DNA of 52,987 bases from positions 1 through 52,987 of the forward strand of contig CAIXCY010000102.1 in the NCBI GenBank assembly GCA_903918045.1, in the 5' to 3' direction. Below the pieces are notes generated by a model. It saw nothing but the letters and a program-made list of their open reading frames with translations. It was not told the DNA's origin and did not search any database. Numbering within the stretch: the first letter of the stretch is position 1; every line of letters begins with the position of its first letter. The position numbers were made by a program, and so were the translations under genes. Of the stretch, positions 27,302 through 35,534 are shown piece by piece. The stretch comes from an uncultured Bacteroidia bacterium (GTDB taxonomy: Bacteria > Bacteroidota > Bacteroidia > Bacteroidales > Prolixibacteraceae).

Positions 27302-28168
27302 TTATTTTTGATGAAACTCCTCAGAAACAAATTCAAGGACTTTTGGTAATGCATCCCGCCAGTAAGTCCAGTTATGTACACCGTCCCTTACACGAAATTC
27401 ATGGGGAATGTCTTTCTTTCTCATGGCAATATGAATCAGACAGTTCCCCTCGTACAGGAAGTCGTCGTCACCACAGTCAATGTACCAGCGAACTGCTTTT
27501 TTCTGCTCATCGGGCATTCGGTTTACAAGTTCTATCGCATTATGATTTTCGAAGTATGCTTTGATTTTCGCTTCGTCTGTAATTTCAGGATTGGTTTTTT
27601 TAATTCTGTTTTTGGCCTCATCCATATTTAAGGGGCCTACGTAAGCGCTTAAAGGACATGCGGATGAAAATAGTTCAGGATGATGAAGGGCATACATGAA
27701 AGATCCCCCACCGCCCATAGACAAACCGGCAACAGCGCGGTATTGTTTTTGGGCTTTTATCCGGTATTTCTTTTCAATTGCCGGGATAAACTCCTGAAAG
27801 AAAAAATCCTCATAGTTCCAGTTTCCCGCAATATTGTTAAAATAGCCCATCTGGCCCGTATCAGCATCAGGCATTACAATGATCATTGCAGTAGCTGATC
27901 CGTCTTCAATGGCCTTGTCGGTGATGCGCTGAACCTCGCCAAATTGTACCCATCCCGTATGATTATCGGTTGCACCATGAAGTAGATAAAGAACGGGATA
28001 ACTTCGCTGCGAATTTTCATAACCAGATGGCAGATAAATGGCGTATTTGCGGTCACTTTTCAAAATTTTACTCGGTATTGTGAGGTCATCAAAAACCTTG
28101 CTTGGCTGGGCTGATGCCAACAATCCAAAACAGATAATAAGTGAGGTTAACCAAAAGGCTTTTTTCAT
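27302..28168 (-). CDS. Secreted esterase, CE1/esterase-D-like alpha/beta hydrolase
   Basis: A 288-aa exported hydrolase with a signal peptide (MKKAFWLTSLIICFGLLASAQ). The putative-esterase fold is seen in RKYAIYLPSGYE, SYPVLYLLHGATDN (oxyanion region), the nucleophile elbow AGLSMGGGG (about residue 148), the acid in WYIDCGDDDFLYEG and the histidine in VRDGVHNWTYWRDALP. Relatives remove acetyl or feruloyl groups from plant polysaccharides, and the position at the end of a glycosidase cluster supports such deacylation. The exact ester is not readable from sequence. It starts 27 nt after the beta-helix gene and is probably the last gene of the operon. Confidence 0.88.
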   Translation of the reverse strand: MKKAFWLTSLIICFGLLASAQPSKVFDDLTIPSKILKSDRKYAIYLPSGYENSQRSYPVLYLLHGATDNHTGWVQFGEVQRITDKAIEDGSATAMIIVMPDADTGQMGYFNNIAGNWNYEDFFFQEFIPAIEKKYRIKAQKQYRAVAGLSMGGGGSFMYALHHPELFSSACPLSAYVGPLNMDEAKNRIKKTNPEITDEAKIKAYFENHNAIELVNRMPDEQKKAVRWYIDCGDDDFLYEGNCLIHIAMRKKDIPHEFRVRDGVHNWTYWRDALPKVLEFVSEEFHQK

Positions 28169-28195
28169 AATAGATTTATTTAGTGTGTTCTATGA

Positions 28196-30649
28196 CTATG
28201 GTAATTGCGTAATATCCGGTAAGGGCTGATTTAAAGAGAATGAAGTTTTCGTCTGGTTACGAATAATAACAAAGGTATGTTTTTTTGAAATTTTACCCTC
28301 ATTTTGAACATAGTCTTTTAAGTCTTGAATTGTTTTTATTTTAAATCCGTTAATTTGCCGCATCAGGTCACCGGAACGAAAACCCATAGTGATTGCCATT
28401 GAATTTTCAGGTACCAAAGCCAGCGCTATTCCGCCTGAATCAAAACTAACTCCATAGGCTGACATTTCGACTCCTGCAGGTTCCCGTAAGGTCATATCCA
28501 TCCAGGTGTATTGGATCTTTTGGCGCTTCGTCACCGCTGCATTAATTTTGATTGACGGTATTTCCGGCACCTTTGCAATTGCCTTTAGAGAAGGTTTTAG
28601 AACGCCAAACTGATCCATTGGAAAATTGGCAAACTCAAACTTTAGTGCAGGGGAGTCGCCCGAAACCTGGAAATTGCCCCTCTGAGGATCTACAAATAAG
28701 GGGTTCCCAAAACCGGAGTTTTTATCACAGCCATTGATCGCAAAACGGGTCATTGATTCCTTATCCGATACATAGAAATTAAAATCCAGTTCCTTTCCCC
28801 ATTTCCCGTTATCTGCGATTGTGGCATTCATAATTGCAGGTTGATAGGGTAGAAAGAGAATATTGTTTTTAAATACGTCACCACTGTTGGGATACCAAAC
28901 GTGTGGATGTAATCCATTGTTGATGATTATATTATTTGTAGCCGTTCTTTGATATCCTTCTCGCATCTTCAGTCCTCCATTAAGGAGCAGGTTGCCGGTG
29001 ATTACATATTGGCTTGAACCGTCGTCCAGGTCGATGTCCCAGCCGTGATCGCAACGCCATCTGCTATTCCGAATGATATTGGGTTCCAGCATATCAAGGT
29101 ATGGTAAACCAGGGTCTTGCAACACGGCTACGACTGTTTCCTTTACATCAGGTGTCCAGTATCTGTCTCGTCCCCACGAATTAAAACTTCCATGATCGCC
29201 CGTCTCCAGAACCGTATTGAAAACGTCGCAGTTTTCGATGATATGACCCCCAAAGGTTCCCTCATTGATGTTGATTCCGGCTCTCGGCACATCGTAAATT
29301 GAGCAATGGTTTACCCTTATTTTATGTGACATCGAGATCTGGATTGGTGCCGTTTGTTTTTCATCCCTGCCGGTGAGGGTAATCAGGCAATCCTCGACAA
29401 GGCAATCTTCAGGGAAGTTATCCCCCTTTGGTCCCGGGGTTCGGTCGATCTGAGTATAATTCTGTGGACCATAAGTGAATATTGGACTTCGCACGGTTAA
29501 AGGATCTCCCACGAAGGCAATCCCGTTTGCACCGCTCCCATGGATATAACAACCCTGGATGGTGATTCTACGGTTATAGTTATTCACAAATATCGTATTC
29601 CCTCCAACCTGATCGAACTCGCAATCTGAAATGGAACAATTTTCAGCCCCATTATAGAAAACTGCTCCTCCGCGATATACCGTCCAGTCGGATCGCAGGA
29701 GGGGTTCTTTATTATCCATGAATGTCCGGGCCGTATGTCTGAAAACAAAACCTTTTAGTTTGACGGATCTTACCGGTGTGGACTTGGAACCTTTAAATTC
29801 TATCAGTTCTCTGAGCCGTACGATCTCTACTTTTGCAGTTTTCAGTTCTGTCAAAGGTTCCGGAATATAATACAATTTTTCCTCTTTGGAATTAAAGAAC
29901 CATTCACCCGGAGCATCGAGCTCCTCCAAGATATTTTCCACCATCCGGTAAACGGGGTGCATTTTGGAAGCACGGTTGTTTTGCCATCCACCTTCATACT
30001 CAAGTTTTCCGTCACCACTTTTACCATTTATTAACCAGTGCATATCGCCCCATAAGGCAGAATGCATGGCATGGATATATCCACCGGCTGGGTTTTTCCA
30101 TCGGGCTATTCTTTCGGTGGTTAGGGGATCATCCGTACTGTCCGGAATGTCATTATGGTTTAACTCCCACGTGTCAAAAACATTTTTCCCCGGAACCGCA
30201 TTTGGGAAACGGGCCATTCGCTGACGGTGACCATTGATATAGAGTTGGTCGATAATTGTATTTTTGGGAACCGAGGCTATGAAAATCCCGTTTCTAAAAG
30301 ACTCCCACTGAAGTTTTAACCGGCTTCCGCCACTAATGATTGTTTGTCCTTCATCCTCTGCCGAATAGGTTACAATGGCACCATTGCTCCTGCTGTCATC
30401 CTCTGTAAATATTATTGGCTGAGGAAGGTAGTATGTTCCACATGCAAAAATTACAGAAACTGAGCGATCTTTCGGAATCTTACGGGCCAGTATTTGCGCC
30501 ATTGCAAAAGTAGCAACAGGATTCTCTTTGGTTCCCGGATTCTTATCATTGCCCTGAAGTGAAACATAGACCTTTTGAGCTGTCGATGAGAAGCTTAAAA
30601 AAGGAACCAGTAAAAAAAGTAATACGATTTGGTTCAGCCTGGGTTGCAT
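28196..30649 (-). CDS. Secreted right-handed beta-helix protein with C-terminal PDZ domain, GH141-like candidate
   Basis: An 817-aa exported protein (signal peptide MQPRLNQIVLLFLLVPFLSF plus STAQK). It starts with the VYVSLQGNDKNPGTKENPVATF block seen in many beta-helix enzymes, has the DQLYINGHRQRMARFPN segment (about residue 148), then many helix coils (NCSISDCEFDQVGGNTIFV, ITIQGCYIHGSGANGI, NHCSIYDVPRAGININEG and ENCDVFNTVLETGDHGS). The layout recalls family GH141, which includes enzymes acting on fucose-type bonds in pectin and xylan, but I cannot prove the family. Unusually, the last 110 residues (GVSFDSGGIALALVPENSMA, RSGDLMRQINGFKIK, LKDYVQ) form a PDZ-like domain. It lies between GH29 and an esterase in a fucose-linked cluster. 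Confidence 0.75.
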   Translation of the reverse strand: MQPRLNQIVLLFLLVPFLSFSSTAQKVYVSLQGNDKNPGTKENPVATFAMAQILARKIPKDRSVSVIFACGTYYLPQPIIFTEDDSRSNGAIVTYSAEDEGQTIISGGSRLKLQWESFRNGIFIASVPKNTIIDQLYINGHRQRMARFPNAVPGKNVFDTWELNHNDIPDSTDDPLTTERIARWKNPAGGYIHAMHSALWGDMHWLINGKSGDGKLEYEGGWQNNRASKMHPVYRMVENILEELDAPGEWFFNSKEEKLYYIPEPLTELKTAKVEIVRLRELIEFKGSKSTPVRSVKLKGFVFRHTARTFMDNKEPLLRSDWTVYRGGAVFYNGAENCSISDCEFDQVGGNTIFVNNYNRRITIQGCYIHGSGANGIAFVGDPLTVRSPIFTYGPQNYTQIDRTPGPKGDNFPEDCLVEDCLITLTGRDEKQTAPIQISMSHKIRVNHCSIYDVPRAGININEGTFGGHIIENCDVFNTVLETGDHGSFNSWGRDRYWTPDVKETVVAVLQDPGLPYLDMLEPNIIRNSRWRCDHGWDIDLDDGSSQYVITGNLLLNGGLKMREGYQRTATNNIIINNGLHPHVWYPNSGDVFKNNILFLPYQPAIMNATIADNGKWGKELDFNFYVSDKESMTRFAINGCDKNSGFGNPLFVDPQRGNFQVSGDSPALKFEFANFPMDQFGVLKPSLKAIAKVPEIPSIKINAAVTKRQKIQYTWMDMTLREPAGVEMSAYGVSFDSGGIALALVPENSMAITMGFRSGDLMRQINGFKIKTIQDLKDYVQNEGKISKKHTFVIIRNQTKTSFSLNQPLPDITQLP

Positions 30650-30752
30650 TTTGAAAGATGTGGAGTTTAATCGTAATGTCTAATAATTTTGTCCGGATAA
30701 ATAAGTAAAGGGAAACATATATAACCGTAATTCGGAGATGCTGTTTCATTTT

Positions 30753-30849
30753 TTTAACCGCAGAGATCCGCAGAGAAGTCGCTAAGTTACTCAGCGATAA
30801 ACAATAATGTTTTCTGCTTTGCGATTCTCCGCGGTTCTCAGCGGTTAAA
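30753..30849. repeat. Hairpin interspersed repeat (GCAGAG type)
   Basis: TTTAACCGC (30753-30761) is the exact reverse complement of GCGGTTAAA (30841-30849). The interior mixes CGCAGAG, CTAAGTTACTCAGCG and CTTTGCGATTCTCCGCGG, giving a long imperfect hairpin in the transcript. Related copies occur at 41905-42016 (full) and 43852-43870 (half). It splits the 232-bp space between the GH29 and beta-helix genes. Confidence 0.75.
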
Positions 30850-30881
30850 TTTTTATTTTTTCTTATCGGTGTCTCACTATA

Positions 30882-32381
30882 TTATTTCTTAAATATTACT
30901 TTAAACGTAACAACCTGCCATTCGGGTAGCTTCGCTGGTTTGCTGATTACAAGTGCTGCACTTTCCTGTTTCCAGGATATTTTTTCATCATTTCCAAGCA
31001 TTGTTACCGATTCAATTTCCTTCTCCGCCAGCCTTGAACTCTTCCCCAGGGATTTGATCTTTACGGAAGCAGTGGGTGTGCCCAAACAGAAAGCGTAGAG
31101 AATATCTCCTTTTTGGGTAAAGCGGATATCGCCTGCTGTATATTTTACCTTCTCTTCATTGAAATTTCCCGATTTGACAATTTTTGCATTGGCAGGTTTC
31201 TCTCCGTATAACTTCCAGGGACGGGTTCCATAAATACCTTCACCGTTTGCGGCTGTCCATTTACCAATCTCATCAAGGATCTTTAACATGTCAGGTTCCA
31301 GGTCACCTTCAGGGGTTTGTACGACATTGATTAATAGGTTCCCGTTCTTACTTACAATATCAACAAGCATCTGAACGATCTCCGTTGCACTTTTGTATTT
31401 CTGCCCGGTGCGGTAGTACCAGTCACCAATGGAGGTGTCGGTTTGCCAGGGAAATTTATTGATGGTGTCTTTCACTCCCCTTTCAAGATCTTCAACCCAC
31501 ATTCCCTGGGATGATTGTTTGCAATTGTATACAGCTTCGAGTTTTCCGCCATTCTTTTTGATATCCTCATTGTAATAATGTGAGACCATCTCTCGTCCTA
31601 CATCGCCGAATGGGAAATTACTGTCAGAATAAAGGAGGTCCGGGTGATAGTTGTCAATCAGCTCTTTGATTGAATTTAGCCACTCCTGTTGGTTCCCCGG
31701 ATCTGTAGTTAACCATTCTTTGTCTTTTGCTGCTGCTTTTTTGTGGTAAAGATCTTCATATTTTGTATCCGTTCCATCGTAAGGTATTCCCTTCATGGAA
31801 CCCTTCTTATCTGCAAGGTGACTGGCCTGAAACCAGGTATAGCTTGCTCCCAGGTGCTCGGATACTCCGAAACGGAGACCCTCTTTTTGGGCAGCTTTCT
31901 GCCAGGTCCCCAACACATCTTTCTTCGGTCCCATATTGGCAGCATTCCATTTGTGAATTTTTGAATTCCAGAGAAAGAAATTATCGTGATGAGTTCCCAT
32001 GCTCACAAAGTATTTTGCGCCGGTCTTTTTGTAAAGTGCCATGAGTTTTTCAGGATCCCAGCGCTCCGCTTTCCAAAGCGGGATAATGTCCTTATAACCA
32101 AACTTTGAAGGGTGTCCGTAATGTGCAACGTGGTATTTGTTATCTGCACTTCCCTCCTCATACATCTGCCGTGCATACCAGTCTCCCTGTCGGGGGACTG
32201 CCTGCGGTCCCCAGTGAGCCCAGATCCCAAATTTGGCATCGCGGAACCACTCCGGATATTGATACTGTTTGAACGATTCATCCGTTGGCTTAAACGTTTG
32301 TGAATAGAGATTTCCGGAACATAGCACTGCCAGCAGTAGTGGCAAAATCATCAGTTTTGAAAATCGAGGATTGTTTCTCAT
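30882..32381 (-). CDS. GH29 alpha-L-fucosidase
   Basis: A 499-aa exported retaining alpha-L-fucosidase that removes terminal L-fucose from glycans. The signal peptide is MRNNPRFSKLMILPLLLAVL followed by CSGNLYSQ. The catalytic domain has EWFRDAKFGIWAHWG (conserved His), GDWYARQMY, FVSMGTHHDNFFLW (the THHDNF version of KHHDGF), FGVSEHLGASYTW, the nucleophile region LLYSDSNF and NGNLLINVVQTPEG. The C-terminal part (about 390-499) is a beta-sandwich. All motif positions expected for a working active site are kept. In the same operon lie enzymes for the oxidative breakdown of free fucose. Confidence 0.92.
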   Translation of the reverse strand: MRNNPRFSKLMILPLLLAVLCSGNLYSQTFKPTDESFKQYQYPEWFRDAKFGIWAHWGPQAVPRQGDWYARQMYEEGSADNKYHVAHYGHPSKFGYKDIIPLWKAERWDPEKLMALYKKTGAKYFVSMGTHHDNFFLWNSKIHKWNAANMGPKKDVLGTWQKAAQKEGLRFGVSEHLGASYTWFQASHLADKKGSMKGIPYDGTDTKYEDLYHKKAAAKDKEWLTTDPGNQQEWLNSIKELIDNYHPDLLYSDSNFPFGDVGREMVSHYYNEDIKKNGGKLEAVYNCKQSSQGMWVEDLERGVKDTINKFPWQTDTSIGDWYYRTGQKYKSATEIVQMLVDIVSKNGNLLINVVQTPEGDLEPDMLKILDEIGKWTAANGEGIYGTRPWKLYGEKPANAKIVKSGNFNEEKVKYTAGDIRFTQKGDILYAFCLGTPTASVKIKSLGKSSRLAEKEIESVTMLGNDEKISWKQESAALVISKPAKLPEWQVVTFKVIFKK

Positions 32382-32435
32382 GGTTATGTATTAATGGTTG
32401 TTTATGTTATATTTATTATGGAATAATTCTGACAA

Positions 32436-33272
32436 TCATAATGTTTTTAAATTATAGAATCTGAAGCAGTTTCCCCCCAGGATCTTTTCCTTTGTATTGG
32501 AATCAAGTTGCTCGATGTAATTTTTGACTATGCCAATTATCTCTGAATAGCTTCCTCCCAGAAGGCAAACCGGCCAATCGCTTCCGATCATGAGTCTCTC
32601 CGGGCCAAAGGCTTCGAAAATCACATCCAGATATGGTTCAAAAGTTTGTTGAGTCCAGAGGTCTGTATCTGCCTCGGTGACCATTCCTGAAAGTTTGCAG
32701 CAGACATTCGGATATTGGGCAAGCTGTTTGATGTCTGTTCTCCAAGGCTCCTGAATTCCCTCTCGGATGAGGGGTTTGCAGATATGGTCAATTACAAAAG
32801 GTTGATCCGGAAATTCAGCAACGAGGGTTGATGCAAACTTAAGATGTTTTGGGAACAGGAGCAGATCGTAAGTCAGGTTATATTTCCTAAGCAGACTTAT
32901 CCCATTTCTGAAAACCTCGCGAAGCATAAATCGGTCATCCGCCTCATCATGGATTACATGCCGAACGCCCACAAGTTTTTTATTTTGGGTAAGTTCTTTC
33001 AGTTGGTTATCAATATCGGGAGCACATAAATCAACCCATCCGACTACACCCATAATCTTCGGATTTTCATTGGCCAATTTAAGAAGCCATTTTGTCTCTT
33101 CGATGGTTTGCCTGGCCTGCATAACCACTGATCCGTCAAAACCTTCATTTGATAAATCACTTAGCAGGTCGCCGGGCAAATAGTCTCTTCTGAGAATATT
33201 CATCGATTCGTCGATCCAGCCATATTCGGCGTTATTGTATATCCAGAGGTGATGGTGACTGTCGATTCTCAT
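32436..33272 (-). CDS. Amidohydrolase, probable L-fuconolactonase
   Basis: A 278-aa cytoplasmic member of the amidohydrolase-2 (COG3618) family. It starts MRIDSHHHLW with the metal-binding HxH pair, and carries GVVGWVDLCAPD, GVRHVIHDEADDRFML, FVIDHICKP (second His cluster) and MIGSDWPVCLLGG (metal-binding Asp) at the C-terminus. Characterised relatives open L-fuconolactone (or other sugar lactones) to the acid. With the sugar dehydrogenase and aldo/keto reductase upstream and the fucosidase downstream, L-fuconolactone is the likely substrate; L-rhamnonolactone is the main alternative. It is 8 nt downstream of the Zn dehydrogenase, so cotranscription is clear. Confidence 0.87.
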   Translation of the reverse strand: MRIDSHHHLWIYNNAEYGWIDESMNILRRDYLPGDLLSDLSNEGFDGSVVMQARQTIEETKWLLKLANENPKIMGVVGWVDLCAPDIDNQLKELTQNKKLVGVRHVIHDEADDRFMLREVFRNGISLLRKYNLTYDLLLFPKHLKFASTLVAEFPDQPFVIDHICKPLIREGIQEPWRTDIKQLAQYPNVCCKLSGMVTEADTDLWTQQTFEPYLDVIFEAFGPERLMIGSDWPVCLLGGSYSEIIGIVKNYIEQLDSNTKEKILGGNCFRFYNLKTL

Positions 33273-33280
33273 ATTCAGGT

Positions 33281-34297
33281 TTAATCTAATTCAACGATTG
33301 CTTTAATAACACCCATTTGAGGATTAAGAAGTTGAGGAAATATCTCCGGCAGTGAATCAAATGGCAGACGGTGCGAGATCAGTGCCGCGACATTGACTTT
33401 GCCATTTCTGATATTTTCCACCACCTGATCAAAATCTTCACGTGTTGCATTACGGCTGCTTCGCAGGGTGGTTTCCCTTTTATGAAACTCGGGATGGTTA
33501 AAGCTGAAGGCTTCCCTTTGAATCCCAACCATTGTAATCCTGCCGCCGTGCGCCAGAAATTCAAGGCTTCCCTCAATTGCCCGTTTATTTCCGGTTGCAT
33601 CGATCACTGCGGTGACCATCTCTCCGTTTGTGATCTTTCTGATTTGTTCTGCAGGATTTTCCAGCGCATTCACCGTATAATCGACACCGAAGTATTTTTT
33701 AGCGAATTCGAGTCGGTCGTTATTCACATCCATTGCAATTACCTTCGCCCTGCTGATTTTTGCAAATGCCATTACGCCAAGGCCGATGGGACCTGCGCCG
33801 GTAATTAAGACATATTCGTCAGCACTGATTTCGGTAATTCTGATTGCATGAGCGCCAATGGCCATCGGTTCAACCATTGCAAGTTCGTCAAAGGTTAATC
33901 CTTTTCCGTCGATAAGTGCATATTCCGGAATTTGGATATATTCTGTCATTCCGCCATCGATATGAACACCTGCCCCCTGAATATTTGTGCAGCAGTTGGG
34001 TTTCCCGTTGCGGCAGGCGATACAGGTATGGCACGGAAAATAGGGGATAAAGGTTACATGATCACCTTTTTGATATCTGAGGCCGGTAGTGGTTTCACCT
34101 GCAATTTCACAAGCCAGTTCATGTCCGAGCACCCGGGGATAGCTAAAAAATGGCTGCATTCCTTCATAGGCGTGAAGGTCTGTTCCGCAGATTCCGATCC
34201 GCTTGACTTTCAGAATTACTTTCCCAACCTCAGATGTTGGCGTTTCGACTTCGCGGCGTTCGAATTTTCCCGGTTCAAGGCATATTATTTGTTTCAT
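33281..34297 (-). CDS. Zn-dependent medium-chain dehydrogenase, probable sugar/sugar-acid dehydrogenase
   Basis: A 338-aa MDR-family enzyme. The catalytic Zn ligands are in GICGTDLHAYEG and LGHELACEIAG, and the structural zinc lobe is PCHTCIACRNGKPNCC. The Rossmann motif is ITGAGPIGLGVMAFAK (about residue 167), and the acidic residue after VIAMD suggests NAD+ preference. Its position between an aldo/keto reductase and a fuconolactonase-like gene indicates a step in oxidative L-fucose use, either sugar oxidation or 2-keto-3-deoxy-L-fuconate oxidation; sequence alone does not decide which. Confidence 0.85.
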   Translation of the reverse strand: MKQIICLEPGKFERREVETPTSEVGKVILKVKRIGICGTDLHAYEGMQPFFSYPRVLGHELACEIAGETTTGLRYQKGDHVTFIPYFPCHTCIACRNGKPNCCTNIQGAGVHIDGGMTEYIQIPEYALIDGKGLTFDELAMVEPMAIGAHAIRITEISADEYVLITGAGPIGLGVMAFAKISRAKVIAMDVNNDRLEFAKKYFGVDYTVNALENPAEQIRKITNGEMVTAVIDATGNKRAIEGSLEFLAHGGRITMVGIQREAFSFNHPEFHKRETTLRSSRNATREDFDQVVENIRNGKVNVAALISHRLPFDSLPEIFPQLLNPQMGVIKAIVELD

Positions 34298-34431
34298 TTG
34301 TATGTTAAATTATAAAAGAAATTTTGAGTTTAATTTTTTTCTTTGCGGCATTGCATCTTTGCGTGAGCAAACAATTTTAATAGGAGTCCCCAAAATACTA
34401 AATTCCATCCAAAGCGCCCCCAAACCCCAAA

Positions 34432-35481
34432 TCAGGAGTGTGGAAGATAGGGGTAGTTCGCTTTAATAAGCTTTGCTGAAATCATCTCGTTCCAGAATTC
34501 GTGGGGAACTTTTGCAGTAACTGCTGCAATATTCTCTTTTACCCTTTTGGGATTGGAGGTATTCAGTGCGATACTGATCACTCCGGGGGGTGTCATCCCG
34601 AAGGAGACGCACGCCTGGGCCGGCAAAACCTGGAATTTCTGACAGAGTTCAAAGAACGATTTTCGCCATTCGAAAATTGCTTTGTTGGCCTCACTATCCG
34701 GTTGAATAGGGACGTAATCGAAATATTGTCCACCGGTTAAGAAACCCGCATGAAACACTGCGGAATTGATAATTCCGATTTTGGCATCATGCAGTTCAGC
34801 CATAAATTTTAACAGATCAGCAGGGTGATTAAGTATGGTCATGCTGTTGGCAAACATTACCCAGTCGAGATCCACCTCGGGTGCCAGTGCACGGATGATT
34901 TTCCAGTTTTTGGCCCCCACACCGATAGCTTTTACTTTCCCCTCTTTTTTTAAATCGGCTAATGCCCGGTAAGCTTCAATGATCTGGCCAAAGCGTTGAG
35001 TCCATTCAAGTCCATCCTGAGCGGCAGCAAGGAATTCATCCGGGTCATGAACCGATACCATCGATGGGTGATATTTTCCTCCCAGCAGCTTATTCCCCTG
35101 TTCCCAGCACTCCATAATTCCATCGTAACTGATACGCTGTTCTGCATCATTTTTTAATCCGATCCAGGCTCCAGATTCAAACGTGGGTTCAGCGGTTGTC
35201 AGCGGTTTTCGGTACCAACCTAATTTATTGCTTATTATGACATCTTGTGGTTGTACTTCCAGTGCCTCAAGATGCTCTCCCAGAACTTCAAGTGCAAGCC
35301 CTGCACCGTATTTCCCTGCCGAATCAAAGAGCGCCGGGCCGTCAAGATTGGTGATGCATTCACTTATGATCTGGTGTTTCGTGCTCTCCGGAAGTTCCGA
35401 AAAGAGGTTTCCCAGGGCGCTGGTGCCAAAGATTATCGGAGGTATTTTTAAACTGGTATTGCCCAATTGCCGGTATTGCAT
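34432..35481 (-). CDS. Aldo/keto reductase, probable L-fucose (D-threo-aldose 1-) dehydrogenase
   Basis: A 349-aa (beta/alpha)8 oxidoreductase. It starts MQYRQLGNTSLKIPPIIFG and has the catalytic tetrad in its usual settings: Asp and Tyr in FDSAGKYGAG, Lys in IISNKLG and His in VSVHDPDE. The AIGVGAKN cofactor region and a C-terminal PAQACVSFGM block follow. The overall pattern matches the D-threo-aldose 1-dehydrogenase branch, which oxidises L-fucose and D-arabinose to lactones. That reaction feeds directly into the amidohydrolase two genes downstream. A gap of 134 nt follows before the Zn dehydrogenase and contains a CTTTGCGGCATTGCATCTTTG repeat fragment (34343 on, 21 bases with one spacer difference from the other copies). 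Confidence 0.85.
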   Translation of the reverse strand: MQYRQLGNTSLKIPPIIFGTSALGNLFSELPESTKHQIISECITNLDGPALFDSAGKYGAGLALEVLGEHLEALEVQPQDVIISNKLGWYRKPLTTAEPTFESGAWIGLKNDAEQRISYDGIMECWEQGNKLLGGKYHPSMVSVHDPDEFLAAAQDGLEWTQRFGQIIEAYRALADLKKEGKVKAIGVGAKNWKIIRALAPEVDLDWVMFANSMTILNHPADLLKFMAELHDAKIGIINSAVFHAGFLTGGQYFDYVPIQPDSEANKAIFEWRKSFFELCQKFQVLPAQACVSFGMTPPGVISIALNTSNPKRVKENIAAVTAKVPHEFWNEMISAKLIKANYPYLPHS

Positions 35482-35534
35482 AAATTGATTTATTTAACAG
35501 TTTTGATATTATTTAGGAAAGCTATTTAAGATAT

